From positions 1 through 46,353 of the IMG/VR virus record IMGVR_UViG_3300028384_000761: a stretch of 46,353 bases of DNA. The stretch is one strand, 5' to 3'. Origin of the DNA: a virus. Position 1 is the stretch's first letter. The number at the start of each line of letters is the position of its first letter. Below the pieces are notes generated by a model. It searched no databases and was not told where the DNA came from. It saw only the letters and a list, made by a program, of their open reading frames with translations. Position numbers and translations under genes: made by a program. This document shows, piece after piece, positions 23,370 to 34,800 of the stretch.

Positions 23370-26024
23370 ATGCCTTTGCGAAAAGTGTATTCAAAGGCGG
23401 TGAGGCTGAACGGCTACACCGATGGAATGGTCGTGCCTACGGGTGCGTTCCGTGAAAGCGGTGTTGATTTATTCCCCAACAATCATAGTGAAAAGACAGG
23501 AAGCACCAACAAGGTGTCGTCCTATGAGAGCGATGAGCCGAAAATCGGACGAAGGCACTTGGCTATGGAAGGCAACGCCTTGAACAATTTTGTCGGCTCT
23601 TTCACACTTGAGGCATTCGTCATTCCCGATCATGGGGGTGTCGTTATCCACAAACCCAACGCATTCACACTCAAAGTGGGCGAACCATTTCAACCCGCAC
23701 CTGTGGTCTTTGAAGTGCATACTCGCACCACACATGAACGGCTCACTACGGACTTTAATGTGCCGAGCGAACAGGTGTCGTGGGGGACATATACCGATGG
23801 TCAATCAAAGCCCCACGATTTAGCACTGCCCTCTCGTGAATTGCTCTATGTGAACGCTCAATTCACATCCAAGAAAATGACAGTATTCGTGAACGGCAAC
23901 CTCGCCGCTGAACAGGATTTTGGTGGTGATGAGCGTTTAATCAAATCGGGTTCATCCGACCTTTTCATTGGTGGTGAAGGAGGGGAGTATCGTGGGGTCA
24001 TTGAGAGCGTGCGTATTAGTCGTGGACTCATAGATCCCGTTGTCCGTCCTTTGACAGCAACGCCTGATACCGTTGGACTGTGGGACTTTGAGGATGAGGA
24101 CGACATACCACAATTGTATTTCTTCAATAACAAGAACCCCGCCCACCCTCAGCAAGGTAAAGACGGAGTAGGGAAGCATACGGACGGGCTGATGCCTGTG
24201 CCTATGGTATGCGTGGGGTATGATTTCACAAACATTGACCCCGGTGGTGCAGTCACCACAGCCGATGGACACCCACTCAATTTAGCGAGTGGCTACAAAT
24301 ACGGCTATTTTCGCATCCGTGACTTCCCTGACAGCGTGATTACAGATGTGGAGGACAGGGCGACAGCATTAGAAATGCTCGCCGCACACATCCTCTCCAT
24401 CCCTGTCAACGAATTGCCCTTTCAATCGTGGTGGGATAGTGGGCTGTTGGACATTTCATCAACAATCACCAACGCAACCTACCACTCCGATGGCATCCCT
24501 GTGTCAAATCTCAACGCCATCGTCAATGCGTCAGGAACAAACCCCGTGACAGGGGGCAGTGTGTCGCCGTTCTCATATTACCGTGAAACGGATAGTGCGC
24601 CATATTCACCCGAAGGTGGCATCAACCTTGACCCCATGTCAAATCCAATTGAGCGAATGCGTATCGTTGCCATTGACTTCACAGGCAACACTACATTGGG
24701 TCGCCCGCCATGTGTGGTGGTGCAGTCCACTATGCTCTCAAAAGACACGACAGCCCCAACCACACAGGGTTTCTTGTTTGACCATTCGGACAACACGCCT
24801 GTGTGGTTCACGCTCGGCAACGGTGATTTGGTGATTGACCCCGGTAAAGCGGGCAGTCGCCCTATGGGTCAAATGACTCGTGCAAGGTTTAGCCAAAACC
24901 AACGCTTTACAGATCGCACAGGCTTGGGCAACGATGCTTATTGGATTTCAAGAAAGGCTCGTTTGACTGATGAAATGAAGAACAAATTGCATACGGTTGC
25001 GGGAACACAGGCTGACATTGAGCCACCCCACGGCAACGATTTGTTGATTTGGCTTGATGCTAACGATAAGAACCAATTGTTGCGAGATGACGGCACTGCT
25101 GTTATCACCGATAATGAATTTGTCTTTTGGTGGAAAAACAAAGCGAGGGGTGGACCTGACACGAGTGCGGGGACAAATTATCACTTCTATTCTTGGGGCA
25201 ACGGGTGGCGTTGGAAGGAGAATTGCGGTAGCGCAAACAATCGTTCAGGCTTGGTAGCCGTCAGCATATCGGAGGTAGTGAAGAATCCAACAGGACCGTA
25301 TTCGTGGCCGGGTGGGACACCTACGGTTAAGACGGGTGTGATTGTTCCTGACTACCCAACAGGTGTCACACACTACAAAGGGTCAATGTGGGTCAATGGC
25401 TTTGGCAATACGGGGACTTCAAGAATCAACCACCACACTGCAATCACATCAAAAGCCATTGGTGCAGATCACGCATCCACACTATACACGAGTGGTCCAA
25501 GCATGACTGATGGCGACCACTCTATGTATTTCGTCATCACACCTGCTTACGGTAGTGACCCGTTGGCTTTGATTCACACAGAAGCCAACGATGACTTTCA
25601 AGTGCATTTGGATGCAGGGGCATCGGACAACATCACGGTAGGAATCGTTGGGGCAACGGGTATTTCTTTTGGTGCGAATAGTCGTCCTACGGCAGGGACA
25701 CCTGTGTTGGTATCGGTGCGAATAGATGAGTCAGCATCAACGCTGAAAACCACAGTGCGCTCAAATAGAGGTGCTACCTCAACCGACTATACATCCACCG
25801 TGTTTAACAGCACCAATCCTTTGGTTTTTGACACTACAACCGCACAAACAGGTGGGATAGAGTTATTCGGTGAAATGACTTCAAGTGGTTCAGGCACAAA
25901 CGCAATTGACAACATGGCGCAAAATGGTTTCATCGTCCACGAGGTAATCACTTACCCGAAATACTTGAGCGATGCTGAACACGCCGATGTTTTGCAGTGG
26001 TTTGAGGACAGGCATGGGGTGTGA
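23370..26024 (+). CDS. Tail fibre/receptor-binding protein with two LamG-like domains
   Basis: This 884-residue protein starts at ATG 23370, just after the previous stop; the same frame is open far upstream, but that part overlaps the preceding gene. Residues about 65-225 form a concanavalin/laminin-G-like jelly roll (FVGSFTLEAFVIPDHGGVV; KKMTVFVNGNLAAEQDF; YRGVIESVRISRGLID). A second such domain covers about residues 550-884, opening LLIWLDANDKNQLL and closing VHEVITYPKYLSDAEHADVL. These domains commonly bind glycans or proteins on the host surface. The middle part is unassigned. The gene couples to the next by a stop/start overlap region. Confidence 0.75.
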   Translation: MPLRKVYSKAVRLNGYTDGMVVPTGAFRESGVDLFPNNHSEKTGSTNKVSSYESDEPKIGRRHLAMEGNALNNFVGSFTLEAFVIPDHGGVVIHKPNAFTLKVGEPFQPAPVVFEVHTRTTHERLTTDFNVPSEQVSWGTYTDGQSKPHDLALPSRELLYVNAQFTSKKMTVFVNGNLAAEQDFGGDERLIKSGSSDLFIGGEGGEYRGVIESVRISRGLIDPVVRPLTATPDTVGLWDFEDEDDIPQLYFFNNKNPAHPQQGKDGVGKHTDGLMPVPMVCVGYDFTNIDPGGAVTTADGHPLNLASGYKYGYFRIRDFPDSVITDVEDRATALEMLAAHILSIPVNELPFQSWWDSGLLDISSTITNATYHSDGIPVSNLNAIVNASGTNPVTGGSVSPFSYYRETDSAPYSPEGGINLDPMSNPIERMRIVAIDFTGNTTLGRPPCVVVQSTMLSKDTTAPTTQGFLFDHSDNTPVWFTLGNGDLVIDPGKAGSRPMGQMTRARFSQNQRFTDRTGLGNDAYWISRKARLTDEMKNKLHTVAGTQADIEPPHGNDLLIWLDANDKNQLLRDDGTAVITDNEFVFWWKNKARGGPDTSAGTNYHFYSWGNGWRWKENCGSANNRSGLVAVSISEVVKNPTGPYSWPGGTPTVKTGVIVPDYPTGVTHYKGSMWVNGFGNTGTSRINHHTAITSKAIGADHASTLYTSGPSMTDGDHSMYFVITPAYGSDPLALIHTEANDDFQVHLDAGASDNITVGIVGATGISFGANSRPTAGTPVLVSVRIDESASTLKTTVRSNRGATSTDYTSTVFNSTNPLVFDTTTAQTGGIELFGEMTSSGSGTNAIDNMAQNGFIVHEVITYPKYLSDAEHADVLQWFEDRHGV

Positions 26025-26026
26025 TT

Positions 26027-29000
26027 ATGGCGGAATTGACTGAGGCACAAATTCTAACAGGCTTTACTCAAGATCAAAGCCAAGCCGTTGGTGATTTGAC
26101 ACGATTCTTGGGAGAGGTGGCGAGAGGCGACCCCATCGCTCTTGTGCTTCTGCCGGGTATGACTGACCCTGTGGAGGTAAATGACATAGAGATGGCTATT
26201 TCAGCCTATCACGCCATTCGGCGTATGGTGACAAACGCAGGTGTGTCAGGTAGTAGTCTGCAAGCACTCATGCTCGCTGATTTCGCCGTCAATCCTGCCG
26301 CACCGCCTCCACCCGCTACACCCACCGTCAGCGATTTGGACACATGGATTATCGCTACACTAAATGGTGGTTCAACCCATCTTCAATCGGGCGACATCAG
26401 TGGGGCGTTCAACGGCGTGCCTTCTTTGACGATTCACGGTAGTGGAAATCCACCTGCAACAGGTGACGAATTCACCACCGTGTCAGGGAATGTCATTGAC
26501 CCAACCACCGACATTCCCGGTATGTGTGGACTAACAACCTACAATCGTGTGGAGGGACACTTCTTCCTCAAACAATTGCCTCAGCCCAAATTGGAAAGCG
26601 TATCACGAAGCGTGCAGGGTATCGCTGACCGCTTTGAAAGTCAGTATGAAGATCCGTCAATAGGAAGTGTCGTTAGCCACAATGAAAAGGTCAGCGTCAG
26701 CGAACAGGTCTTTCTTGGTGAAGCACTGAATGTCATCACATCATCACGAGTGGCTACCTACACGACTGTCAGCACGAGCATTGAGAAGCACGCTATCGTT
26801 GCACAGGGCGGTGATTCGTTTATTGATACAACCTATGGGAATGTCGTTTCATCATCACAAGACACCATGGTGGCTATTGCTGTGGAGGACATTCGCCCAT
26901 TTTCATTGAAGGGCTTTGACACTGACGAGGATGCTTTGTTTGACCTTGTTGAGCCAACCAAAGCCACCAATGAAAATTATGTGCGCCATCTCACTCCTGA
27001 AAAGGAGAGTCGTGTCGCCGTGTTGGAGACACCTCAAGCATTACAAGATGCAGGAGGACCGCCTCAAATTCTCATCTATTACAACGCCATCGATCCTACG
27101 GGTGAAACCGTAGCGGCGTGGAAGGGGGACACTTCGTGGCTCACCGTAGCCGACCACGCTCAAACCTACCGTAATGACATTGACGGAATCAACGGTATGG
27201 AGAAGAAAGGTTGGCTCATTGTGGAAAAGACTGTGCCTGACACAAACACTGTGTTTGTTGATATGTCACATGGCTATCCCGTATATCGCTCGGTGTTAGA
27301 ATGGCTGAGGCGACCTTATGACGCTGACGAATTTTCATCACCACCGACTTGGACTCCATTAACTATTCATGCGCCCGGTGGTATCATCTCACTGCCCTCA
27401 AAGGACTTTCAGTCGGGTATCACAAATCACTCACTACGCACCAACCCAACGGGCGACCTTGCTATATCGCCGTTCATCAACACTGAGAATTGCGCTCACA
27501 CTGTCATTCAGCAAACAATTGCGGGCAACCGCATCAGGAAGGATGGCTACGGGCCACCTGTCGCAATACCCAACACACGCTCACTCAGTGAAAAGAATGA
27601 CAGCATTTACCACACCCTCACCATTTCTTCAAGTCCCAAATCCAAAGACCGTATGGACGGCAATAATGAGCCGACATTACAGCCTGTGAATTATGAGCAA
27701 TTTGACATCATTGACAATCAAATAGAAGCGGATAGGCATTTGTTGCTAATCCACCCATCTCACCGTGAGCGAGCCAATACCCTTTCAACAATTTTCACTC
27801 AGCAAAACGGTGTAAATTCTTACCACAATTGCGCTGTTGAAATATCACTCATGCGTGGGCGTGTGGAAGAAATAGCACCCACGAGTGGCGATGCGTCAGC
27901 GGGTGGTGTCGCTTTGCGTGGGCGTTCACAAATGGTGGACATCACCGATCGTGTCGCTGAGCGTGATTTTGAATTGAATGAAGGCTTTGCCTTGAAAGAA
28001 ATTGGGGACTTGGGTTCACCTGCTGTGAGCATTACGCTCGGTGGCTTGGGGCAAGGCGGTATTGATGTGGGTGCAACCCGCACACAGCACAGCAAATTGC
28101 CCGTGTGGAAGGATAAGGTCATTGGGACAAACAACCCATCTGTGCGAAACGACAGGCAAACCTCCACCTATTACGCATCCACGAGGGCGTTGGTGGAATT
28201 ACCACTCTTCCCGTCCATGTTTTATGATGTAGCACAGGTGTTCCCATCAAGCACGAACAAGCGTTCAGCGTTGCCTACGGACAAAGCCATGGAGGTTGTG
28301 GTGGACTGCACCATGTCGGCTGTCAATCGCCCACAAATGCAGGGCTATGAGAATCGGTGGGCAATTGATTGGGGGCTGAGAGGCGAAGTGTCGTCTTTGA
28401 AAATCCACGACTACAAGCCCGTAGTGAGCAGAACGATAATTCGTTTTATGCGAGATAGCGTGTCCACTCACCTCAGCCTATTGGACTATTCAAGTGGTGA
28501 AACAACCACAGCGAGTGGGACATCCAAAACCGACACCTACATTGAGGTTGACAGCATTTACCCCTTCATTGAAGAATCAGGCATTGATGTCCCAAATTAT
28601 TCATCAAACATTGATTCGGGGGTGAGAGTGAACAGGCTTATCACCTATCCGATAGGGACAACATCATTCAATGTTGATACTGTTGATGCTAATACGAAAT
28701 ACAAGAAGGGGGACATAATTCTCAACAGCGGAGGTGCTTTAGTTGGGACTGTTAAAAGCATCAATTCGGCAGGAACAACCATAACGCTGACTTCGGGAAG
28801 TGAGGTCGCATTGGCTAACAATGCTGAATTGCACCTGCCTCAATGGACTTTCACGAATAATTTCGCAGTGACGGTTGGTGAAGGTATCATTTGTGATGGT
28901 GGCATTCGTTTGAACATTTACAAAATCCAACCACACCGCCTATATTTCAACGCATTTCACAGGTGGGATGATGTGGATGCAACCTTAAGTGAAATCAAGG

Positions 29001-31819
29001 ATGAAATGATTGTGGGTTTGCCCGTAGTGATGGGTTGTTGGATTAGCGACAACGACACCACACACAATGGGACTGTTTGGGCTTTGACGGATTTAAATGC
29101 CGATGTTGGAACAAGCAACGCAACCATGGCTCAAAATTTCATTACGCCTATGGAAAAGGCGTTGTGCTTGCGTGAATCCACTTCCGACAACCGAACAGCC
29201 TTGTGCATCGATCCCAATGATGATTCACGCATCCTCATCAACAAAGGACCAACGATGGAGGGCTTCTCCTTTGACCCCGGCAATTACCTATACGGTGATG
29301 ACGACTTCCCACTGCGCCCGCCCGTGGAATGTAGGACAGGTCATCTCGCTCTCAAGGGTAAGCGTAGTGATGACTCATTGGACTTTGTTCGCCCACTCCA
29401 TATAAACCTTGGAAGCGTTGCGTTGTCAAAGAATGTCAATGACTTCAATACCGCCGTTGCCGAAGTGGTTCGGCGTATCAATCAAGCAGGACACCCCAAC
29501 GCCAAAAATGAGAACGGTGGTAGTGCATTCAACCCCCCGCAGTTATTCACAGAAGCCCTTGATACGCACACGGTATCATCCACTGACACAGGGTCGCACA
29601 TGGGTTATGTTCGTGCGTTCATGGGACAATCGGTGGAGAGTCGTGATGGTGAAAGTGGCTTTAGTATTGTCATTCACAGCACTATTCCCGGTGCAACAGG
29701 TCGCAATTTTGCTGTGTGGTTGAACAACAATAGCCCCTATCCTTACCGCCCAACACAGGCTGTGGGACATGGTGGTTTGTTGGCGACCAACAGTCGATCG
29801 TATCAAGCCTCTTCGTTCCCTGCACCTTTACCATTGGGAATGGATGGTGAAACACACATTCCAATCACAACATTTCAGGGTGGTGTGCATGGACGGGTGG
29901 AGGACACAGGGGGCAACCTGCGAACCTACAACGGTGTAGGTAGTGAATTCTTATTCAATGTGGTCACCAATGCTAAGCGTGATAATGGCGACCTGTGGCC
30001 CGCCTATGACCTTGACTCATTCCCCCATCTTGCTGTTGAGCGTAAAGCATTGGATTTGATTGGGCGCATTTCATCCACAACGAGTGATGAAACACCGGGG
30101 TATATTGAAGTAAATGGTGAAATCATTGGGACATTTGAAAACATCGCCGCAAACATCGGCGCAAGCGATTGTTTGACCAAGGGTGTAGGGGCGTGTTGCT
30201 TTTTGTTCAACGCCAAACCTACGGATATTGCACTAAGGAAGAAGTGGACGGGACTTTTCGTTGATAGGGATGGTAAGTCAAAGGACGCTCAAATCAAAAT
30301 GCTCTATCCACTACCTGATGCACACGGCATTCTGTTTTTCGGGGGTGGACACACAGGAACGGTCTTTGACATCAGTGATGGAACGGACAACGACTATTCC
30401 GATTTTTATACACATCACTATTCAAAGGGTTCAACGGGGTATAGTGGCTTCCAAAACCTGCACGAAGTGCAAACTTCTGCCGCTGTCCTTGACTTCACGA
30501 ACATCAAGAACAGTGACAGCGTAAAAGAAAATACCTATCGTGGATTACATAGCAAATTCGTGGTGAAAAACAGTGGCGAAACCGTAGCCGATGCACATTA
30601 TGTTGAAAATGACTGTATGTTTTATTGTCGCCTTAACGAGGACGGGTTGTTTAGCACCAATCATGGGACTGCGGGCAAAGAAATCGTAGCCGAAACCATG
30701 TTTGGGCAAAAATTGTTCGCCTACGGTAATTTTTCAGCGAGTGCGCTCAGCGGTGGGAATGAACCAATGACTGCCGATCCCGAATCAAAAGGGCTAAACC
30801 TCGCTACTTCAAACAATGCGGGCTTAGCCCTTCACAAAATTGTTAGTGCGGGTGAAAAGAAAAGCCAATTCCGTGTCACTGTGCCTGAGTCATTTGGGTC
30901 ATCGGGTTCATCGTTAGCCGACTACTCAATTTCATTCTTCTTCTCAGCAAAACCGAACACAGGGTCATGGTCAAGCCAAGGCTACGGCAACGGTCCTGTT
31001 ATTCACGGTATTGATGATGATGGCTACGGGATGGGTGTGAGCATTGAAACGAAAGAGGCTACCGCCTCCACTATGAGTGTGAATTTTGTCGCTCGTGTTT
31101 CAACAGGAAGCGCAGAATACGATTATGTCAGCCCCACTCAAACATTGAACAAAGATGCTTGGCATCATGTGGTCTTTGTTCACGATGCAGGGGACGATGA
31201 TGGAACATTCTATGTCAATGGCGTGGCTTTGGCGGCAGGAACATCCACCGCCGCCGCAAACACGGATAATGTGGACGAGGGATCGTATAACGCAGGAACG
31301 GTTGCCGACACCCCGCACCTCCCCATCGGTATTGGCGTTCCTACACTCAGCGCAACGGGCGTTCTCATCAACAATGCGAGCAATTACAGTGCGGGCGAAA
31401 CCAAAACCTTGGAAGTGGACGGCAACACCATCTCTTCGCATTTCAGCATCGGTGATGAAGTGCTGACGAATGGTGGTGATTTGCTTGGTATTGTGCATTC
31501 AATCGGCACTGACACAATCACACTCACCACAAAGAACATCGTGGCTGTCAACAACAATGACGACTTGAAGAAGGTCAGCGCACTATCGCTCAGCAACCTT
31601 CATGGGCGAAGCACCAACATGATGACAATTGGGATGGCTTTGCACACCTACGCCGCAACATCAACCTTCTATTACGGTAGGGATCATGACGGAGGAACAA
31701 GAAACGCCTATGACCCTATTTACTTCAAGGGGGCTTTATCGGATGTGGCGGTGTGGAATAAGCAATTGTCACAGGCTGATGTGACGGAATTGTATTCAGC
31801 GAGAACGGTGTGGGATTAA
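26027..31819 (+). CDS. Large tail fibre/baseplate protein with C-terminal LamG domain
   Basis: This 1930-residue protein starts at ATG 26027, preferred over GTG 26021, which overlaps the previous stop. Most of it is beta-rich and unassigned. The N-terminus is helical (LTEAQILTGFTQDQSQAVGD) and contains a Pro-rich linker near residue 90-100. The C-terminal 300 residues are a LamG jelly roll (DYSISFFFSAKPNTGSW; AWHHVVFVHDAGDDDGTFYV; FKGALSDVAVWNKQLSQADV). Two cassettes of the tail-wide repeat are present, at residues 876-937 and 1793-1850, the second inside the LamG domain. The likely role is host-surface recognition or tip architecture. Confidence 0.75.
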   Translation: MAELTEAQILTGFTQDQSQAVGDLTRFLGEVARGDPIALVLLPGMTDPVEVNDIEMAISAYHAIRRMVTNAGVSGSSLQALMLADFAVNPAAPPPPATPTVSDLDTWIIATLNGGSTHLQSGDISGAFNGVPSLTIHGSGNPPATGDEFTTVSGNVIDPTTDIPGMCGLTTYNRVEGHFFLKQLPQPKLESVSRSVQGIADRFESQYEDPSIGSVVSHNEKVSVSEQVFLGEALNVITSSRVATYTTVSTSIEKHAIVAQGGDSFIDTTYGNVVSSSQDTMVAIAVEDIRPFSLKGFDTDEDALFDLVEPTKATNENYVRHLTPEKESRVAVLETPQALQDAGGPPQILIYYNAIDPTGETVAAWKGDTSWLTVADHAQTYRNDIDGINGMEKKGWLIVEKTVPDTNTVFVDMSHGYPVYRSVLEWLRRPYDADEFSSPPTWTPLTIHAPGGIISLPSKDFQSGITNHSLRTNPTGDLAISPFINTENCAHTVIQQTIAGNRIRKDGYGPPVAIPNTRSLSEKNDSIYHTLTISSSPKSKDRMDGNNEPTLQPVNYEQFDIIDNQIEADRHLLLIHPSHRERANTLSTIFTQQNGVNSYHNCAVEISLMRGRVEEIAPTSGDASAGGVALRGRSQMVDITDRVAERDFELNEGFALKEIGDLGSPAVSITLGGLGQGGIDVGATRTQHSKLPVWKDKVIGTNNPSVRNDRQTSTYYASTRALVELPLFPSMFYDVAQVFPSSTNKRSALPTDKAMEVVVDCTMSAVNRPQMQGYENRWAIDWGLRGEVSSLKIHDYKPVVSRTIIRFMRDSVSTHLSLLDYSSGETTTASGTSKTDTYIEVDSIYPFIEESGIDVPNYSSNIDSGVRVNRLITYPIGTTSFNVDTVDANTKYKKGDIILNSGGALVGTVKSINSAGTTITLTSGSEVALANNAELHLPQWTFTNNFAVTVGEGIICDGGIRLNIYKIQPHRLYFNAFHRWDDVDATLSEIKDEMIVGLPVVMGCWISDNDTTHNGTVWALTDLNADVGTSNATMAQNFITPMEKALCLRESTSDNRTALCIDPNDDSRILINKGPTMEGFSFDPGNYLYGDDDFPLRPPVECRTGHLALKGKRSDDSLDFVRPLHINLGSVALSKNVNDFNTAVAEVVRRINQAGHPNAKNENGGSAFNPPQLFTEALDTHTVSSTDTGSHMGYVRAFMGQSVESRDGESGFSIVIHSTIPGATGRNFAVWLNNNSPYPYRPTQAVGHGGLLATNSRSYQASSFPAPLPLGMDGETHIPITTFQGGVHGRVEDTGGNLRTYNGVGSEFLFNVVTNAKRDNGDLWPAYDLDSFPHLAVERKALDLIGRISSTTSDETPGYIEVNGEIIGTFENIAANIGASDCLTKGVGACCFLFNAKPTDIALRKKWTGLFVDRDGKSKDAQIKMLYPLPDAHGILFFGGGHTGTVFDISDGTDNDYSDFYTHHYSKGSTGYSGFQNLHEVQTSAAVLDFTNIKNSDSVKENTYRGLHSKFVVKNSGETVADAHYVENDCMFYCRLNEDGLFSTNHGTAGKEIVAETMFGQKLFAYGNFSASALSGGNEPMTADPESKGLNLATSNNAGLALHKIVSAGEKKSQFRVTVPESFGSSGSSLADYSISFFFSAKPNTGSWSSQGYGNGPVIHGIDDDGYGMGVSIETKEATASTMSVNFVARVSTGSAEYDYVSPTQTLNKDAWHHVVFVHDAGDDDGTFYVNGVALAAGTSTAAANTDNVDEGSYNAGTVADTPHLPIGIGVPTLSATGVLINNASNYSAGETKTLEVDGNTISSHFSIGDEVLTNGGDLLGIVHSIGTDTITLTTKNIVAVNNNDDLKKVSALSLSNLHGRSTNMMTIGMALHTYAATSTFYYGRDHDGGTRNAYDPIYFKGALSDVAVWNKQLSQADVTELYSARTVWD
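28652..28837 (+). repeat. Tail cassette, copy 1 (protein-level repeat)
   Basis: This is a 62-residue segment with the pattern FNVDT...YKKGDIILNSGGALVG-TVKSIN..TTITL...V.LANNAELHL. It shares with the other copies a GD(x)hhh turn, a hydrophobic G-x-V-xx-I strand, an ITL strand and a closing N/D-x-LY/H. The DNA sequences have diverged, so the repeat is visible only in the protein. Confidence 0.6.
31403..31576 (+). repeat. Tail cassette, copy 2, inserted within a LamG domain
   Basis: This 58-residue copy reads KTLEVDGN...FSIGDEVLTNGGDLLG-IVHSIGTDTITLTT...VNNNDDL. It interrupts the LamG domain between its FYVNG strand and the final MMTIGMALH...FKGALSDVAVW strands. That suggests it folds as a separate unit that can be spliced into loops. 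Confidence 0.6.
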
Positions 31820-31821
31820 GC

Positions 31822-34800
31822 ATGGGGGAGGTTAGGTCATTCAAACGGCAGGACTATCCTGCTGATACCCGCAACATGGGTGATGATGATGACAGACCCC
31901 CAAGTGGGTATTTCAGCCTCCATTTCACATACCCCGATACCGAATACACCGACCCAACAGATTTCACATGGGGCGGTGGACCTGATGCAAACAAACTTGG
32001 TATGCACTTCTTGGTGCGAACCAATTTGGCAAATGACTCCGTAGGCACATATTCCAACAACGACAATTTCTATGTCATCGATCTCAAGCGTGCAGGAGAA
32101 GCGGCGAGTGCCGCATCTTCGTCATTGACCTATGACATGGGAACACGAGAGGCGGCGATGATGATTGCATCGTCAATCAATTCTTCTCGTGATTACCAAA
32201 CAGGTGAACACTCACGGGGTCGCTACCTGCGTGCTAAATATCAAAAAATGAGTGGACGCAAAGAATACAAGGGAACAAATTTGAACGCCTTCAATTACTC
32301 AGCAGGTGATTTCACTACCTCAAGTGCTTATGCTGTGGGTTCAACCTATGTGATAGCATTTGCGTCAGGCACACTCTCAAATATCAAAATTGGCGATTCG
32401 CTTTACACTCTTGGCGATGATACTCGCTTCATTGGAAAAGTTGTTGGGGTCAGTGTTGGGTTGAATCAAGTGACATTTGAAGAACCTATTGCTGTGGACT
32501 TGGCGAACAGTCAAGGCATTCGGAATGGGCGTTTGGTGATGGCTTTTGACAATGCGGCTACCTCCGCCAATGATGTCCCTACAATCAATCTCCCCACCGA
32601 CATCCCTCAAAGGGGTAAAATCGTTTCAGCAGGAGATACCTACTACTATGACTCATGGGAAATTGGGGCCGACAGCAATTTTGCCCCGACAAGTGGCTTA
32701 CCTACAAATCAGGCAGGTGAAATCATTTTCAACATTTATGACCATGCTTCATCAGGGGCAAATGTCACAGCAAGAAGCCTTACGCTCACTATCGCCAACG
32801 ACAGCGAAGAACAACACACTGTCGTTGTATCGTGGGAATCGGAAGCACCAACAGGCGGCGGTTATTGGGGGACGGCTAATGGCGGTCCTGTGGTGCAGGG
32901 TCTTGGTGCGCCCCTCCCTGTGTGGTATCTCACGGCTAAGCCGATGGACGGGGGCAACATGGGGTTGCCTGACATTACGCACGAATCACGAGGGGCGCAA
33001 CCATCCGCCCTTAGCGGGCATGGGTATAGCCGATTCTCCATTGAAGGGTTGAATTCCTGTGCTTTGCCTGACCTTCCCCCGCCTGATATGCCCTTTGACG
33101 GACCTGTTATCATGGGTGAGGTTGCGGCAGATCCGTTTCAATGGACGGGTCTTAACGACCAACGCACTGCTGTTGAAAGTGGCGATGTGTTGATTGAGGA
33201 TGTGGAATTTGGAACGGAATTAGATAGTCTTGAATTGCGTCCTACGGATTGTTTCGTCAGCACTAACGCAACACTTGCATCAGGTCAGTCATCCTTCAAA
33301 GTTATCACACCAAACACCAATTTCGCCAACCATTTCAGTGTTGGGGACACCATCTATGCGAAGAATAAGGACACTGTGGGTGTTGTGAGCAGTGTTGCGA
33401 ACACCCACGCTACGGGACTCAAAACGCTCGGTCCTACCCATCGTATTACGAGTGCTGTAATTGAAGTCCCACTTGCGGCAACAACCACTCATGTCAATCA
33501 TAGTTCGGGCTATTCCGTGGGGGCTACTTCCATTACTGTGAATGGTGGGAGTGCGTTGGATATGCTACCTATGAATCCTGATTTGTATAACGCTGACGGG
33601 GCGTTCATAGGGACTATTTCAACCATCCACAACGCCACGAGCATTGGTTTTTTTGAAACCAAAGTGGCTTTGAGCGACAACGATGTTATCCACATTACAC
33701 CACGAAGCGCAAGCGTCTATTCGCATATTATCACCGCTTCCGCACCTGACGACATCAGTGTGTTTGACGCATTGGTAAATGCAAACGATGTTCTCATTGG
33801 GTATGTTGTAGCGAAGTCGGGCAACACGCTCACTCTTGGCGGAGGCACTTCTCAAATGCTAATGCCTAACGATCCAATTTACAAGCGCATCCCTATCACC
33901 GAAGAGATAGTGATGACAACCACAGGAAAAAACTACACCGATTTAGTGGGTAGTGGGACAATCGCACTCACAGGTTCGGGTTCGGGTATGTTGCTGGACA
34001 TCACCACAGCGGGTGGCAAAGTGGCAATTGCCGAAATACAAAATGCGGGTTCAGGCTATGCTAACGGAGATGTCCTTGCTATTCTTCAAAACTCAGGGGT
34101 TTCGGTGAACAATCCCGGTCCCCCTCCAACGGTTTTACCCGGATCCACTTTAATCAATGTAAATGGCGACCCAACAGATTCTTACAATGTAGGTGATATT
34201 CTTTATAGCCAATCCTTTGAAGAAGTGGGTGAAATTACGGCATTGACTTCAAGCCAAATCACAATCGGCGCAGGAACAGCCGTCCCTATAAACGATGGAG
34301 ATAGCCTTTACATGGGTTCGGCTACCGTGACGCATAAAGATGGTCTAACAGGGGATGACTACACACAAGCCGACTTTGATGCGGGCATGAGTCTTGTGGT
34401 CTTTGACAAGGACGCTGACGGCATCAATGTGTATTCTTCCGAAGTATTGGGAACAGGCTACGACTTCAAACAATACAATAGTGAGGTGAATGCGGGGCTT
34501 TTTGTTTCATCGGTGGATGAATTGCTGTTCACCGTTTCGGATGGTGTTGGGACAGCCACAGCGCACACGACTTACACCTCATCTAAAATGAAAATCCGTG
34601 AATTGAATCAAACCATTGAAGCACTAACGGAATTGTATCGTGCGACTCCCAACATTACCCTATCATCAAACACAACCATTTCACTTTATGATGGGCAACC
34701 GCTGTTCAAAGACGCAAAGTCGGATAAATGGAGTATTGCTTTGGAGAACGGCTACACAATCAATGCCGACTTCTCATCATTTACCAACGCAACCGACACG

